The notes: generated by a model not told the origin, from the letters alone. DNA of 64,000 bases from Ruicaihuangia caeni (GCF_029952955.1 NZ_JASATX010000003.1:310001-374000); one strand, 5' to 3'; positions 46,640 to 55,087 are shown, numbered from the stretch's first letter. A program made the numbers and translations.

Positions 46640-47494
46640 CTATTGCTCCGTGAGTGCAGCAGGGTTCGCGCGACCCCATCCGAACGCGGTGATCGCCACC
46701 GGCGCCTCGTCGGCGGATGCGGGCAGCAGCACCGCCGACTGGGTCGCGGTGGCCACGGCGTCGCCGTTCGGCGTGCGCAGCTCGAGTATTGCGACGGCCC
46801 GGTCGCCGTGCACTCGCGCGGTGAGGCGTTGCTCGAGCCAGCCGTTCGGCGCGATTCCGCGCAGCGATAGTTGCAAGGAGATCGTCGCCACTCTGAACGG
46901 CCTGGAAGCAGCAGGCACGACCGCGGGGCCGATGAGGTCGGCCGCGATGGCGAACCAAGCGGCATCCAGTGTTCCGTCGTCGGCGACCCACTCGTCCGTG
47001 CGCGGCCTGATCCAGGAACGCAGGGGGCCCTCGGGTCCCGCCGCCTCGGCAGTGTTGTTCACGGGTGATCCGCCCGAACGCGGCATTATGTCGGCAGACC
47101 AGTCGCGCTCGGAGCGCCAGTCGACCACCGCACTGAGGTCGCCGGTCGAAGCGAGCGAGGGCTCTTGCTGCGGAGCGAAGGCCGAGGCGCCGGTCGACTC
47201 CGCGATCTTGAACGATGCCTTCGGTGACCAACTCACCAGCATGGTGACGCAGGGACGTGGCTGCAGCACGGTCGAGTAGGACGTCGCGCTGCGGCGACCT
47301 CGATGTACCAGCGCGTGGTCGAGGACTGCGGGGCCTTCGCTGAGCGGTCGCAGAAAGTTCGCCTGAATGGAGGCAGGGAGCCAGTCATCGCCGACGGTAC
47401 GGCGCTGCAGCTCCCGCAATGCGGCGGCCACCACCGCGCCGCCGAAGACATGGCCGATGGTCCAGTCTGCGCTGAACTCGAGGTCGGACTCCAT
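46640..47494 (-). CDS. Acyl-CoA thioesterase-like protein (double hot-dog)
   Basis: The 284-residue protein shows a thioesterase-like N-terminal half (SADWTIGHVFGGAVVAAALRELQRR, then LQANFLRP-type strand SIQANFLRPL) and a second half (ISLQLSLRGIAPNGWLEQRLTARVHGDRAVAILELRTPNGDAVATATQ) that looks like a second hot-dog, like TesB and the Thioesterase-like superfamily. It would hydrolyse an acyl-CoA, perhaps a by-product of the pathway. ATG at 47494 was chosen over 47539 because the extension is basic and unlike the family. Divergent from the monooxygenase operon. Confidence 0.75.
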   Translation of the reverse strand: MESDLEFSADWTIGHVFGGAVVAAALRELQRRTVGDDWLPASIQANFLRPLSEGPAVLDHALVHRGRRSATSYSTVLQPRPCVTMLVSWSPKASFKIAESTGASAFAPQQEPSLASTGDLSAVVDWRSERDWSADIMPRSGGSPVNNTAEAAGPEGPLRSWIRPRTDEWVADDGTLDAAWFAIAADLIGPAVVPAASRPFRVATISLQLSLRGIAPNGWLEQRLTARVHGDRAVAILELRTPNGDAVATATQSAVLLPASADEAPVAITAFGWGRANPAALTEQ

Positions 47495-47553
47495 CGCTCC
47501 CCGTTCGTGAACTGTGACCGGTCGATGCTTGCGGTACACGGAATAGTGTGCAG

Positions 47554-47594
47554 TAATATTGGAAATCGATGAAGTAACACTTCACTGACTTCAC
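47554..47594 (+). promoter_or_regulatory. Promoter and operator of the plus-strand catabolic operon
   Basis: TAATAT (47554-47559) is a good -10, with TTGCGG (47529-47534) as a weak -35 at 19 bp. Just downstream is the perfect 15-bp inverted repeat TGAAGT-AAC-ACTTCA (47570-47584), and ACTTCAC is repeated at 47588-47594, a 9-bp period. The placement just after the start site suggests a repressor site. AAGGAGG precedes the first ATG. Confidence 0.55.
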
Positions 47595-47611
47595 CCCGCA
47601 AGGAGGCGGAA

Positions 47612-48808
47612 ATGAAGTTCGACTACCTGTTCACCATGGATAACCCTGGCAACAAGTATCGCTACGGCGAGTTGCTCGACATGGCGACAGAGCAGATCGT
47701 TCATCTCGACGAGTCCGGGTTCGGCACGCTCTGGCAGGGCGAGCACCACTTCGGTGGCGAAGGCTTCGAGATCAATCCCAATCCGATCATCGCGGGCACG
47801 TGGGCCGCCGCGCTCACCAAGAACCTGCGGATCGGGACCGGCGCGGTGACACCGCCGTTCTGGCACCCGATCCGCCTCGCAGAGGACCTCGCCCTCCTTG
47901 ACCAGCTCAGCAAGGGCCGGCTCGATGTCGGTGTTGCGCGGGGCATTCAGGCGCGCGAAGCCACCAACTTCAACGTCAACGGCGACAAGCGCAATGAAGA
48001 GCGCAACTGGCGGTTCTTCCTCGAGACGATGGACATCGTCAAGAAGGCCTGGACGATGGAGGGCTTCAAGCACGAGGGCGAGTTCTACAAGTTCCCGCAT
48101 CCTGGCGTTCCTGACAGCGCCACCTGGTACCCGCGCAATCCGCTGTGGCGCAGCGAGGGCGGCGAGTACATCGGCATGTCGATCATCCCGAAGCCCTACC
48201 AGAAGCCGTACCCGGCCATGTGGAATCTGCTCGACAAGACACCCGGCTTCATCACCAGTGCGCACGAGCGCATGAACGTCATCACCTGGCTCCGCTCCCG
48301 CGAAGGGCTGCGAGAAGTCATGGACGCGTACCAGGGGGCGCTCTCGGAGACCCTGGGTAGGCCGGCGGGGCGCGGCGAGGGGATCTCGCTCATGCGAATG
48401 GTCTATGTCGCCGAGACCGACCAACAGGCTGAGGCCGAGGCCCGAGAGCACATCGAAGCGCTCTACAACTATGTCGGCGGCGTGCGTCCACGCGATATTT
48501 TCGCGAACCCGGGCGAGAAGCTCACCGACGAGGAGCAGACCGGTTCGTGGTGGGACTTCCTCTATCCACGAGAGCATCTCTTCATCGGCTCGCCCGAAAC
48601 CGTGCGTGAGCAGATTCGGCACCTGCGTGATGAGTACGGGGTCGAGCGCGTGGTGCTGTGGTCCTGGATCCCCGGCCTCACACAGGACCAGGTCATGCGT
48701 TCGAACCGACTGTTCGCCTCCGAGGTGCTGCCGCACTTCCCGGAGCCGGTTCAGGATGCCGTGCGCCCCGTCACGCCTGAGGGTTTCGGCCCGCTGACCG
48801 GAGACTGA
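47612..48808 (+). CDS. Luciferase-like flavin-dependent monooxygenase (LLM class)
   Basis: The 398-residue protein has the bacterial-luciferase TIM-barrel pattern: MKFDYLFTMDNPGNKY, GFGTLWQGEHHFGGEGFEINPNPIIAGTWAA, LRIGTGAVTPPFWHPIRLAEDLALLDQLSKGRLDVGVARG and the C-terminal FIGSPETVREQIRHLRDEYG. It needs reduced FMN, which the flavin reductase at the end of this operon can supply. Like RutA it could oxidatively open a heterocycle (inference). AAGGAGG lies about 7 bp before the ATG. First gene of the seven-gene plus-strand operon. Confidence 0.88.
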   Translation: MKFDYLFTMDNPGNKYRYGELLDMATEQIVHLDESGFGTLWQGEHHFGGEGFEINPNPIIAGTWAAALTKNLRIGTGAVTPPFWHPIRLAEDLALLDQLSKGRLDVGVARGIQAREATNFNVNGDKRNEERNWRFFLETMDIVKKAWTMEGFKHEGEFYKFPHPGVPDSATWYPRNPLWRSEGGEYIGMSIIPKPYQKPYPAMWNLLDKTPGFITSAHERMNVITWLRSREGLREVMDAYQGALSETLGRPAGRGEGISLMRMVYVAETDQQAEAEAREHIEALYNYVGGVRPRDIFANPGEKLTDEEQTGSWWDFLYPREHLFIGSPETVREQIRHLRDEYGVERVVLWSWIPGLTQDQVMRSNRLFASEVLPHFPEPVQDAVRPVTPEGFGPLTGD

Positions 48809-48809
48809 C

Positions 48810-49208
48810 ATGCGCCGAGTCATCAGGGTCGAGCAGGGGCCCCAATACGACGACAGCTACCCGCTGTCGCAGGGCATCGAGACCGAGAACTTCGTGTTTG
48901 CGAACGGCATGGCGTTCGACAACGAGACTCGCACGCGCATGGCCGAGGCTGAATCGATCGCAGATGAGACCCGCATCGTGCTCGAAAGCCTCTCGGCCGT
49001 TCTTGCCGACGCGGGCTGCACGATCGAAGACGTGGTGAAGACCACCGTCTACCTGTCAGAGCGCGAGTACTACGACGAGATGAATTCGGTCTACACGCAG
49101 TACTGGAAGCCCGGTGAGTTTCCCACTCGCGCCACCGTCTACGTGGGCATCGGCAGCCAGTGCCGCGTCGAGATCGACGCGATCGCAGTGAAGCGAGGAC
49201 GCTCATGA
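48810..49208 (+). CDS. RidA-family enamine/imine deaminase
   Basis: The 132-residue protein has the RidA core: LSQGIETENFVFANGMAFD, VLESLSAVLADAGCTIEDVVKTTVYLSE and YVGIGSQCRVEIDAIAVKR, including the conserved Arg in CRVEIDAIA. RidA proteins hydrolyse reactive enamines or aminoacrylates formed in heterocycle breakdown, as proposed for RutC. It starts 1 bp after the monooxygenase stop and overlaps the aldehyde dehydrogenase gene by 4 bp. Confidence 0.9.
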   Translation: MRRVIRVEQGPQYDDSYPLSQGIETENFVFANGMAFDNETRTRMAEAESIADETRIVLESLSAVLADAGCTIEDVVKTTVYLSEREYYDEMNSVYTQYWKPGEFPTRATVYVGIGSQCRVEIDAIAVKRGRS

Positions 49209-50656
49209 AGACTGAAACACTGCTCGCGACCGACCTGATCGACGGCAGACTCGAGGCGGGTCACGGGGAACGGATGCCCGTCACCTCGCCCGAGACCGGG
49301 GCCACCATCGCCGAGGTGGCGCTCGCCGATGCGGCGCGGGTCGATGAAGCTGTCGCCGCGGCCGCGCGAGCCTTCGACAACTGGGCGGCCACACCCGCGA
49401 CAGCAAGGGGTCGGCTGCTGTATCGCCTCTCCGTGCTGCTCGACCGCGACCGCGACGAGATCGCCCAGGTGATCTCACGCGACAATGGCAAGTCACTCGC
49501 AGATGCAGACGCTGAGATCTCTCGAGCCCGAGAGCACATCGAGGCGGCAGCAGCGGCGCCCGGGCACCTCGTCGGAGAGGCGGTCATCGACATCCTCCCG
49601 TCGCTCGACTCTCAACTGGTGCGCGAGCCGATCGGTCCCTGCGCAATCATCTCGCCATTCAACTTCCCGATCATGACGGGGTCGATCTACTGGTCGTGGG
49701 CGGTGGCGTGCGGGAATACTGTCGTGATCAAGCCCTCTGAGCAGGCTCCTCTCGCCGCAACAAGGCTCGGCGAACTCATCATCGAGGCCGGTTTTCCGCC
49801 TGGAGTCATCAACATCGTGCACGGGGGACGCGAAGCCGTCGAAGCCCTCTGTGACTCGCCTTCGATCGCCGCGCTCTCGCTCGTCGGCTCGTCAGCAACG
49901 GCGCAAGCCGTCTATGAGCGGGCGAGTCGCACCGGCAAACGGGTACAGGTCGCTGGCGGCGCTCGCAACCCCGTCGTCGTGATGGATGACGCGCCACTTG
50001 AGCAGACCGTCGATGCGCTCGTGAACGCCGCGTTCGTGATGGCGGGGCAACGCTGCCTCTCGGCGAGCATCGTCATCGCCGTCAAGGGCGTGCGCGAGAA
50101 CCTGGTGCCCCTGCTGGCCGAGCGAGCAAAGGGCCTGGTCGTGGGTGGCGGCACCATGCCCGGAGTACAGGTGACACCGCTCATCTCGCGCGCGGCTGTG
50201 GAGGCGATGACGTCAGCGGTCGAACGCGCCGAGACCGACGGCAACGATGTGCTCGTCGATGGCCGTACCGAGATTCAGCCGGACGGCGCGTTCACCTTTG
50301 GACCCACGATCATCGACCGTGTCGACCCAGGCAGCGGACTTCTCTCGAACGAGTCGTTCGGCCCGATGATCTCGATCGTCGAGGCTGATGACCTCGACAG
50401 CGCCATCGAGATCGTGAACTCAAGCCCGTTCGGGAACGCAGCGTGCATCTTCACTTCCAGCGGCGCGGCGGCTCGCGAGTTCTCCAAGCGGGCGGATGTC
50501 GGGAACATCGGCGTCAACGTCGGCGTCGCCGCGCCGACGGCTCACGTTGGTTTCGGCGGCCGCCGCAAGTCATTCAGCGGCACCATCCACTCGCAAGGAC
50601 GTCACGCGATCGAGTTCTTCACCGACATCAAGTCGGTGTCGACGAAGTGGTTCTGA
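49205..50656 (+). CDS. CoA-acylating-type aldehyde dehydrogenase (MmsA-like)
   Basis: The 483-residue enzyme has the ALDH NAD fold (ISPFNFPIMTGSIYWSWAVACGNTVVIKPSEQAP) and catalytic C284 in GQRCLSAS. The Glu of hydrolytic ALDHs in the GG-E motif is absent (VAGGARNP), as in methylmalonate-semialdehyde dehydrogenases, which transfer the acyl group to CoA. A malonate- or methylmalonate-semialdehyde-like intermediate is thus plausible. The ATG overlaps the RidA stop by 4 bp; a start at 49160 is rejected. Its stop shares one base with the next ATG. Confidence 0.85.
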   Translation: MKTETLLATDLIDGRLEAGHGERMPVTSPETGATIAEVALADAARVDEAVAAAARAFDNWAATPATARGRLLYRLSVLLDRDRDEIAQVISRDNGKSLADADAEISRAREHIEAAAAAPGHLVGEAVIDILPSLDSQLVREPIGPCAIISPFNFPIMTGSIYWSWAVACGNTVVIKPSEQAPLAATRLGELIIEAGFPPGVINIVHGGREAVEALCDSPSIAALSLVGSSATAQAVYERASRTGKRVQVAGGARNPVVVMDDAPLEQTVDALVNAAFVMAGQRCLSASIVIAVKGVRENLVPLLAERAKGLVVGGGTMPGVQVTPLISRAAVEAMTSAVERAETDGNDVLVDGRTEIQPDGAFTFGPTIIDRVDPGSGLLSNESFGPMISIVEADDLDSAIEIVNSSPFGNAACIFTSSGAAAREFSKRADVGNIGVNVGVAAPTAHVGFGGRRKSFSGTIHSQGRHAIEFFTDIKSVSTKWF

Positions 50657-52716
50657 TGGAAGCGCTGACGGCTCGGGAGCGCGAACTGATCGAGACGCCG
50701 CTGCGCCTCGGTCCGGTCGAGGTGAAGAACCGCGTGTTCGTCGCCCCGCACACGACGAACTTCGGTGTCGCAGGTGAGAACCTCGTCACCGCGCGGCACT
50801 TGGATTACCACGGCGCGCGGGCGCGCGGGGGCGCAGGGCTGATCATCACCGAAGGCATCCGAGTGCATCCGACGAGCCTTCGCAAGCTCGGCATCCATGC
50901 CTATTCCGACGAAGCGCTACCCGGGCTCACGGCGCTCGCCGAGACCGTGCACAACGGTGGAGCACGCCTTTTCGGCCAGCTGCTGCACACGGGCCGTCAC
51001 TCCGGTGATGAGCTCGCCGGGTCGTGGGGACCGGAACCGACGCCATGGACGCTCGGTGCGCCCGTGCCGCACGTGATGAACGAATTCGATATCGACGCGG
51101 TCATCGCCGGCTTCGCGGCCGCCGCCGACCGGCTGATCCGGGCGGGCTTCGACGGCATGGAAGTGCACCTGGGCCACGGGCACCTGCTGCACCAGTTCCT
51201 CTCGCCGATCACGAACCATCGCACCGACGGCTACGGCGGCAGTCTTGCGGCCCGCGTTCGGCTCGCACGTGAGGTGATCGCCGCGGTGCGTGAGACGGTC
51301 GCCGGCCGCGCCGCACTCGGAGTGCGCCTCAGCGCCGACGAGTTCATGGATGGCGGGCTCCACCCCGACGAGATGGTCGACATCGTGCGCGCACTGCAGG
51401 GCGACGGACCGTTCGATTTCCTTCACGTCAGTCATGCCGCGTACATCGGTACCTCGTCGCTGGCAACTCAGATGGCCGACATGAGCTATGGAGTGATGCC
51501 GTTTATCCACCTGCCTGAGCGCTTCAAGCGAGAGTTCCCTGACACGCCCGTGCTCGCGATCTGTCGTATCGACACACTGAAGAACGGTGCCGCCATCCTT
51601 GAGGCACAGGGTGCTGACATGGTCGGGTTCGCCCGCGGCCACATCGCGGAGCCGCGACTCACCGAGCTGTCGCTCTCGGCTGGCATGGCTGGTGCGGCGC
51701 CGCCCCGAAGCTGCATCGCCTGCAACCAGGGCTGCAATGCGAATCTCGAAGCGATTCAGCCGATCACCTGCACGGTGAATCCAGCGGTGGGCCGAGAACG
51801 CGAGTGGGCCGTCGCCTCTGCTGCAACGGCGACGCGCAAGCGAGTCTTGGTCATCGGTGCCGGCCCTGCCGGTATCGAGGCGACCGTCGCAATGGCATCC
51901 AAGGGACACGATGTGCAACTCGTCGATGAGCGGGACGAGGTCGGCGGTCAATTGCTGGACCTCGTGCGGCTGGATGGACGCGACGGCTTCCAAACCCTTC
52001 TCGCGGAGCTCAAGCAGTCGCTCGATGGGTCGGGCGTCGTGCCGGAACTCGGCGTGACGCTGTCTGCGTCGGACGTCGCTATACGCGATCCTGAGGCTGT
52101 CGTGCTCGCGACCGGCGCGCGTCATGAGCGGTCACCGATTGCGCTGAGGTCGGTGACGCCTGTGCTGGACCCCGAGCAGGCGCTGAGCGACCCCACGATC
52201 GCAGGCCGGAACGTCATCGTCTACGACGAGCTCGGACTCTGGGAGGCCAGTGGGCTCGCGATGCACCTCGCGCGGCGCGGAGCTGAGGTCGAACTCGTCA
52301 CGCCGCTCGCCGGCTTTGCGCCTCGGGTCACTGTGTACTCGCGTCTTGCGCTCGGCGACCAGCTCGTCAACGCCGGCGTCGCGGTCATTGTGCAGCACAT
52401 CCTCGAGTTCGACGACGGTGTTCCCGTGGTCGCATCGGCGACCGCGCGCACTCGCAGAGCGCGAACGGATGCCGATTCCATCGTGCATGTGCGACCCCGC
52501 CGATCGGCTGATGGGCTCATCGAGCGACTGGCGGCCGGCGGCTGGGGTGGCGAACTCTTCGTCGTGGGCGATGCCTTCGCGCCGCGCACGGCGCAGGAAG
52601 CGGTAGCCGAAGGACGCGGCGTCGGGCTGACCCTCGGTGTGATCGAGCCCGCTGTAGCAACCGGCATCAGGATGCGCCCCGCCTATCGCTACGGGCGCAT
52701 CAGGGAGGCGGTGTGA
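50656..52716 (+). CDS. FMN/4Fe-4S/FAD NADH:flavin oxidoreductase (OYE-like, TMADH family)
   Basis: The 686-residue protein joins an old-yellow-enzyme barrel (1-345), a 4Fe-4S site C353, C356, C360, C372 (CxxCxxxC plus C, spacing 2-3-11) and a C-terminal FAD/NADH domain with VIGAGPAGIEATVAMASKGHDV. This is the layout of trimethylamine dehydrogenase, 2,4-dienoyl-CoA reductase and methylproline demethylase. The family Tyr in HGYLLxQF is His176 here (HGHLLHQFLSP). It follows the ALDH directly and overlaps the SDR gene by 4 bp. Confidence 0.87.
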   Translation: MEALTARERELIETPLRLGPVEVKNRVFVAPHTTNFGVAGENLVTARHLDYHGARARGGAGLIITEGIRVHPTSLRKLGIHAYSDEALPGLTALAETVHNGGARLFGQLLHTGRHSGDELAGSWGPEPTPWTLGAPVPHVMNEFDIDAVIAGFAAAADRLIRAGFDGMEVHLGHGHLLHQFLSPITNHRTDGYGGSLAARVRLAREVIAAVRETVAGRAALGVRLSADEFMDGGLHPDEMVDIVRALQGDGPFDFLHVSHAAYIGTSSLATQMADMSYGVMPFIHLPERFKREFPDTPVLAICRIDTLKNGAAILEAQGADMVGFARGHIAEPRLTELSLSAGMAGAAPPRSCIACNQGCNANLEAIQPITCTVNPAVGREREWAVASAATATRKRVLVIGAGPAGIEATVAMASKGHDVQLVDERDEVGGQLLDLVRLDGRDGFQTLLAELKQSLDGSGVVPELGVTLSASDVAIRDPEAVVLATGARHERSPIALRSVTPVLDPEQALSDPTIAGRNVIVYDELGLWEASGLAMHLARRGAEVELVTPLAGFAPRVTVYSRLALGDQLVNAGVAVIVQHILEFDDGVPVVASATARTRRARTDADSIVHVRPRRSADGLIERLAAGGWGGELFVVGDAFAPRTAQEAVAEGRGVGLTLGVIEPAVATGIRMRPAYRYGRIREAV

Positions 52717-53501
52717 TCGTGATGAGCTCTTCGACAGCGACCTGGGCTGACGAGTCAGCACGCCCTGTGGCGCTCGTGACCGGGGGATCGGGTGGCATAG
52801 GGAGGGTCATCCTGCAAGAGCTGCTCGACGCCGACTGGAACGTCGCACTGGCGGGTACGGATCAGACCAAGATCACCGCAGCAGCCTTGGACGTCAGCGA
52901 CGAGCACCGGGATCGCGTGAGTGCGCACGTCGTGAATGTGCGCGAGCAAGCGTCGTGCGAGACACTGGCCGCCGAGGTGGGCGAGCGGCACGGCAGACTC
53001 GACGCTCTTGTCAACAACGCCGGCGTGATGGTGAGAAAGAACGCGCTCGACACGTCGGTCGACGACTGGGATTACGTGCTCTCGACGAACCTCACCGGCG
53101 CGTTCCTCATGTCGAAGGCCTGCTATCCGCTGCTCAAAGAGTCGCGCAATGGCTCCATCGTCTCGATCTCTTCGACGCACGCCATTCTGGCGGCCCACGG
53201 ATCGATCGCCTACTCAGTGAGCAAGGCGGGGATCTCGCATCTCACCCGGCTGCTCGCCCTCGAGTGGGCTGGTGTCGGTATCCGCGTCAATGCGGTGGGA
53301 CCGACCGTCGTCCCCTCGCCCATGACCGACGATGTGCTGGCCGATCCGGCGTATCGTCAGCGCAAGTTCGCGGCGATCCCACTCGGCCGACCGATCGAGC
53401 CGGAGCACGTCGCCGCAGCGGTCTCCTATCTGATCTCGCCTGCTGCCGGATCGACGACCGGCCAGACACTCATCATCGACGGCGGCGAAAGTCTCGCCTG
53501 A
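52713..53501 (+). CDS. Short-chain dehydrogenase/reductase
   Basis: The 262-residue SDR has the cofactor loop TGGSGGIG (about 24-31), NNAG (about 100-103), the catalytic Ser in SISSTHA, YSVSK (Tyr and Lys three apart) and a C-terminal GQTLIIDGGESLA. It would reduce or oxidise a carbonyl or alcohol intermediate. GTG at 52713 overlaps the previous TGA by 4 bp; an ATG at 52722 also fits. It is the fifth gene of the operon. Confidence 0.88.
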   Translation: MIVMSSSTATWADESARPVALVTGGSGGIGRVILQELLDADWNVALAGTDQTKITAAALDVSDEHRDRVSAHVVNVREQASCETLAAEVGERHGRLDALVNNAGVMVRKNALDTSVDDWDYVLSTNLTGAFLMSKACYPLLKESRNGSIVSISSTHAILAAHGSIAYSVSKAGISHLTRLLALEWAGVGIRVNAVGPTVVPSPMTDDVLADPAYRQRKFAAIPLGRPIEPEHVAAAVSYLISPAAGSTTGQTLIIDGGESLA

Positions 53502-53525
53502 ATCGCCCAAGGAAGGACCACGGCA

Positions 53526-53987
53526 ATGGCACATCTCTACACTGCACACGCGAACGTCTCGGGCGGTCGGGAAGGGCACGGCAGGACCGACGACGGTCGG
53601 CTCGACGTCAAACTCGCACGGCCCGGCGCTATGGGCGGTGAGAACGTTGGCACCAACCCGGAGCAGCTGTTCGCAGTCGGATACGGCGCGTGCTTCGAAG
53701 GTGCCCTCGCCACGGTCGCGCGCCGGCGGAAGGTGAAGCTGGGCCAGACCTCGGTCATCTCCATGGTGTCGCTGCATTCCGTGGAAGACGGCTCCTTCCG
53801 CATCGAGGCGGCGCTCGACATCGAGGTGCCCGACGTCGACGACGACAACCTCGTGATCGACCTCGTGCGTGAAGCCGACATGGTGTGCCCATACTCGAAC
53901 GCGCTACGGGGCAATGTCGACGTCGCGATCAGCGCCAACGGTCTCTGGGTGAAGGGTCCCCGCGAGTTCGGCGAAAGGTCTGCGTGA
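53526..53987 (+). CDS. Ohr/OsmC-family peroxidase
   Basis: The 153-residue protein has the Ohr pattern: GTNPEQLFAVGYGACFEGA with peroxidatic C56 and MVCPYSNALRGN with resolving C121 of the CxY motif. It would detoxify organic hydroperoxides, consistent with a cluster containing flavin monooxygenases that can leak peroxide. AAGGA lies upstream of the ATG. It overlaps the flavin reductase gene by 4 bp. Confidence 0.87.
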   Translation: MAHLYTAHANVSGGREGHGRTDDGRLDVKLARPGAMGGENVGTNPEQLFAVGYGACFEGALATVARRRKVKLGQTSVISMVSLHSVEDGSFRIEAALDIEVPDVDDDNLVIDLVREADMVCPYSNALRGNVDVAISANGLWVKGPREFGERSA

Positions 53988-54517
53988 AGGCGATGTCTGC
54001 CGAATTGACCGAGAGCCAAGCAGCTCTTCGGCGTGCGTTCACTTCGTACCCGCGGGGCGTGGTGGCGGTTGCAGCGAACGTGGATGGGGAGCCGACCGGC
54101 ATGGCGGTGAGCGCTTTCCTCTCGCTCTCGCTCGACCCACCACTGATGGTCATCTGCATCGATCGCGGGTCATCGACGTGGCCGAAGCTTGCAACGGCAT
54201 CCGAGCTCGGTATCTCAGTGCTCTCGGAGGAGCAGGCGTGGCTCGGTCGCCAGCTCGCGGGTCCAGCCAAAGAAAGGTTCGTCGGGGCCGACTTCCGAGA
54301 GGCGCCCAGCGGCGCACTGCTCGCGGGCGGTGCTGTGGCGTGCTTCACGGCGCGCATTCGCGAGACACACCCTGGCGGCGACCACACCATGGTGGTGCTC
54401 GATGTCGTCGACTACGACGCCGATCCCGAGATACCGCCCTTGCTCTGGCACCGGGGAAAGTTCGCCGCGGTGGCAGCGACCGCGCACCGTGCGAGCCCCG
54501 CCGCGGCTGCCTCCTAG
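53984..54517 (+). CDS. Flavin reductase-like FMN-binding split-barrel protein
   Basis: The 177-residue protein begins with the family start (LRRAFTSYPRGVVAVAANVDGEPTGMAVSAFLSLSLDPPLMVICIDRGSSTWPKL), recognised by G..V.TA..DG.P.G.T..SF.S.S..PP. It should supply reduced FMN to the LLM monooxygenase, as RutF does for RutA. The GTG at 53984 overlaps the TGA of the Ohr gene and has AAAGG upstream; an internal ATG lies at 53993. The C-terminal ten residues are Ala-rich. It is the last gene of the operon. Confidence 0.88.
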   Translation: MKAMSAELTESQAALRRAFTSYPRGVVAVAANVDGEPTGMAVSAFLSLSLDPPLMVICIDRGSSTWPKLATASELGISVLSEEQAWLGRQLAGPAKERFVGADFREAPSGALLAGGAVACFTARIRETHPGGDHTMVVLDVVDYDADPEIPPLLWHRGKFAAVAATAHRASPAAAAS

Positions 54518-54572
54518 CGTTCTGGAGTTACCGGTGGCCGGGACGGGAAGGCCAGCGTGGCATCATGGGCCG

Positions 54573-54998
54573 GTGGATATCCGAGTCGCGGCATACGGCG
54601 TGATCGTCGATGACGGCGGCCGTGTGCTGCTGTCGCACTGGAACGAGCACGGCCGGTCGGGGTGGAGCATGCCCGGCGGCGGACTCGAGCCGGGGGAGGA
54701 CCCTGCGGCCGCGGCGGTGCGAGAGATATTCGAGGAGACCGGATACAACGCTGAGCTCGGCCACTTGCTGGGCATCGACTCGCATGTGGTGCCCGCCGCG
54801 AACCGCAGTAAGCGCACCGACGTGCCACTGCACGCGATCAGGATCGTCTACCGCGCCAGGGTCGTCGGCGGCAAGCTCACGAACGAGGTCGGCGGCAGCT
54901 CGGATGAGGCGAAGTGGTTCTCTCTGAAGGAGATCGGCTCGCTTCAGCGAGTAGGCCTTGTCGACATCGCGCTGAGGATGGCGGGACTCCGACCGTGA
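54573..54998 (+). CDS. NUDIX hydrolase
   Basis: The 141-residue protein has a complete NUDIX box: GGGLEPGEDPAAAAVREIFEETGY (G5xE7xREUxEExGU pattern), followed by a typical C-terminal helix. It would cleave a nucleoside-diphosphate-linked substrate, not identifiable from sequence. GTG at 54573 was chosen because the longer upstream frame is antisense to coding sequence. It lies 55 bp after the flavin reductase and has no clear link to the catabolic operon. Confidence 0.87.
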   Translation: MDIRVAAYGVIVDDGGRVLLSHWNEHGRSGWSMPGGGLEPGEDPAAAAVREIFEETGYNAELGHLLGIDSHVVPAANRSKRTDVPLHAIRIVYRARVVGGKLTNEVGGSSDEAKWFSLKEIGSLQRVGLVDIALRMAGLRP

Positions 54999-55011
54999 CT
55001 CTCACGCGGGA

Positions 55012-55029
55012 CTCCGCGTAGAGGCGGAG
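55012..55029. terminator. Weak hairpin between converging genes
   Basis: CTCCGC (55012-55017) and GCGGAG (55024-55029) form a 6-bp stem with a 6-nt loop between the NUDIX stop (54998) and the end of the next minus-strand gene (55088). No T run. Low certainty. Confidence 0.3.
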
Positions 55030-55087
55030 CTCGAAAGATCAGGACGCGCGCATCTCGTGAACGCGCAGCGTCGGCCGCGCGAACGCG

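Noticed and set aside
47591-48823. 410-codon open frame antisense to the LLM monooxygenase
   Set aside because: No domain and fully covered by a gene with strong family motifs on the plus strand.
50917-52125. 402-codon open frame antisense to the FMN/FeS reductase
   Set aside because: Arg/His-rich shadow; the sense frame has cofactor motifs.
41216-54517. Calling the cluster a true rut operon
   Set aside because: RutD and RutE equivalents are not identifiable, the transporter is ABC rather than RutG, and several additional enzyme types are present.
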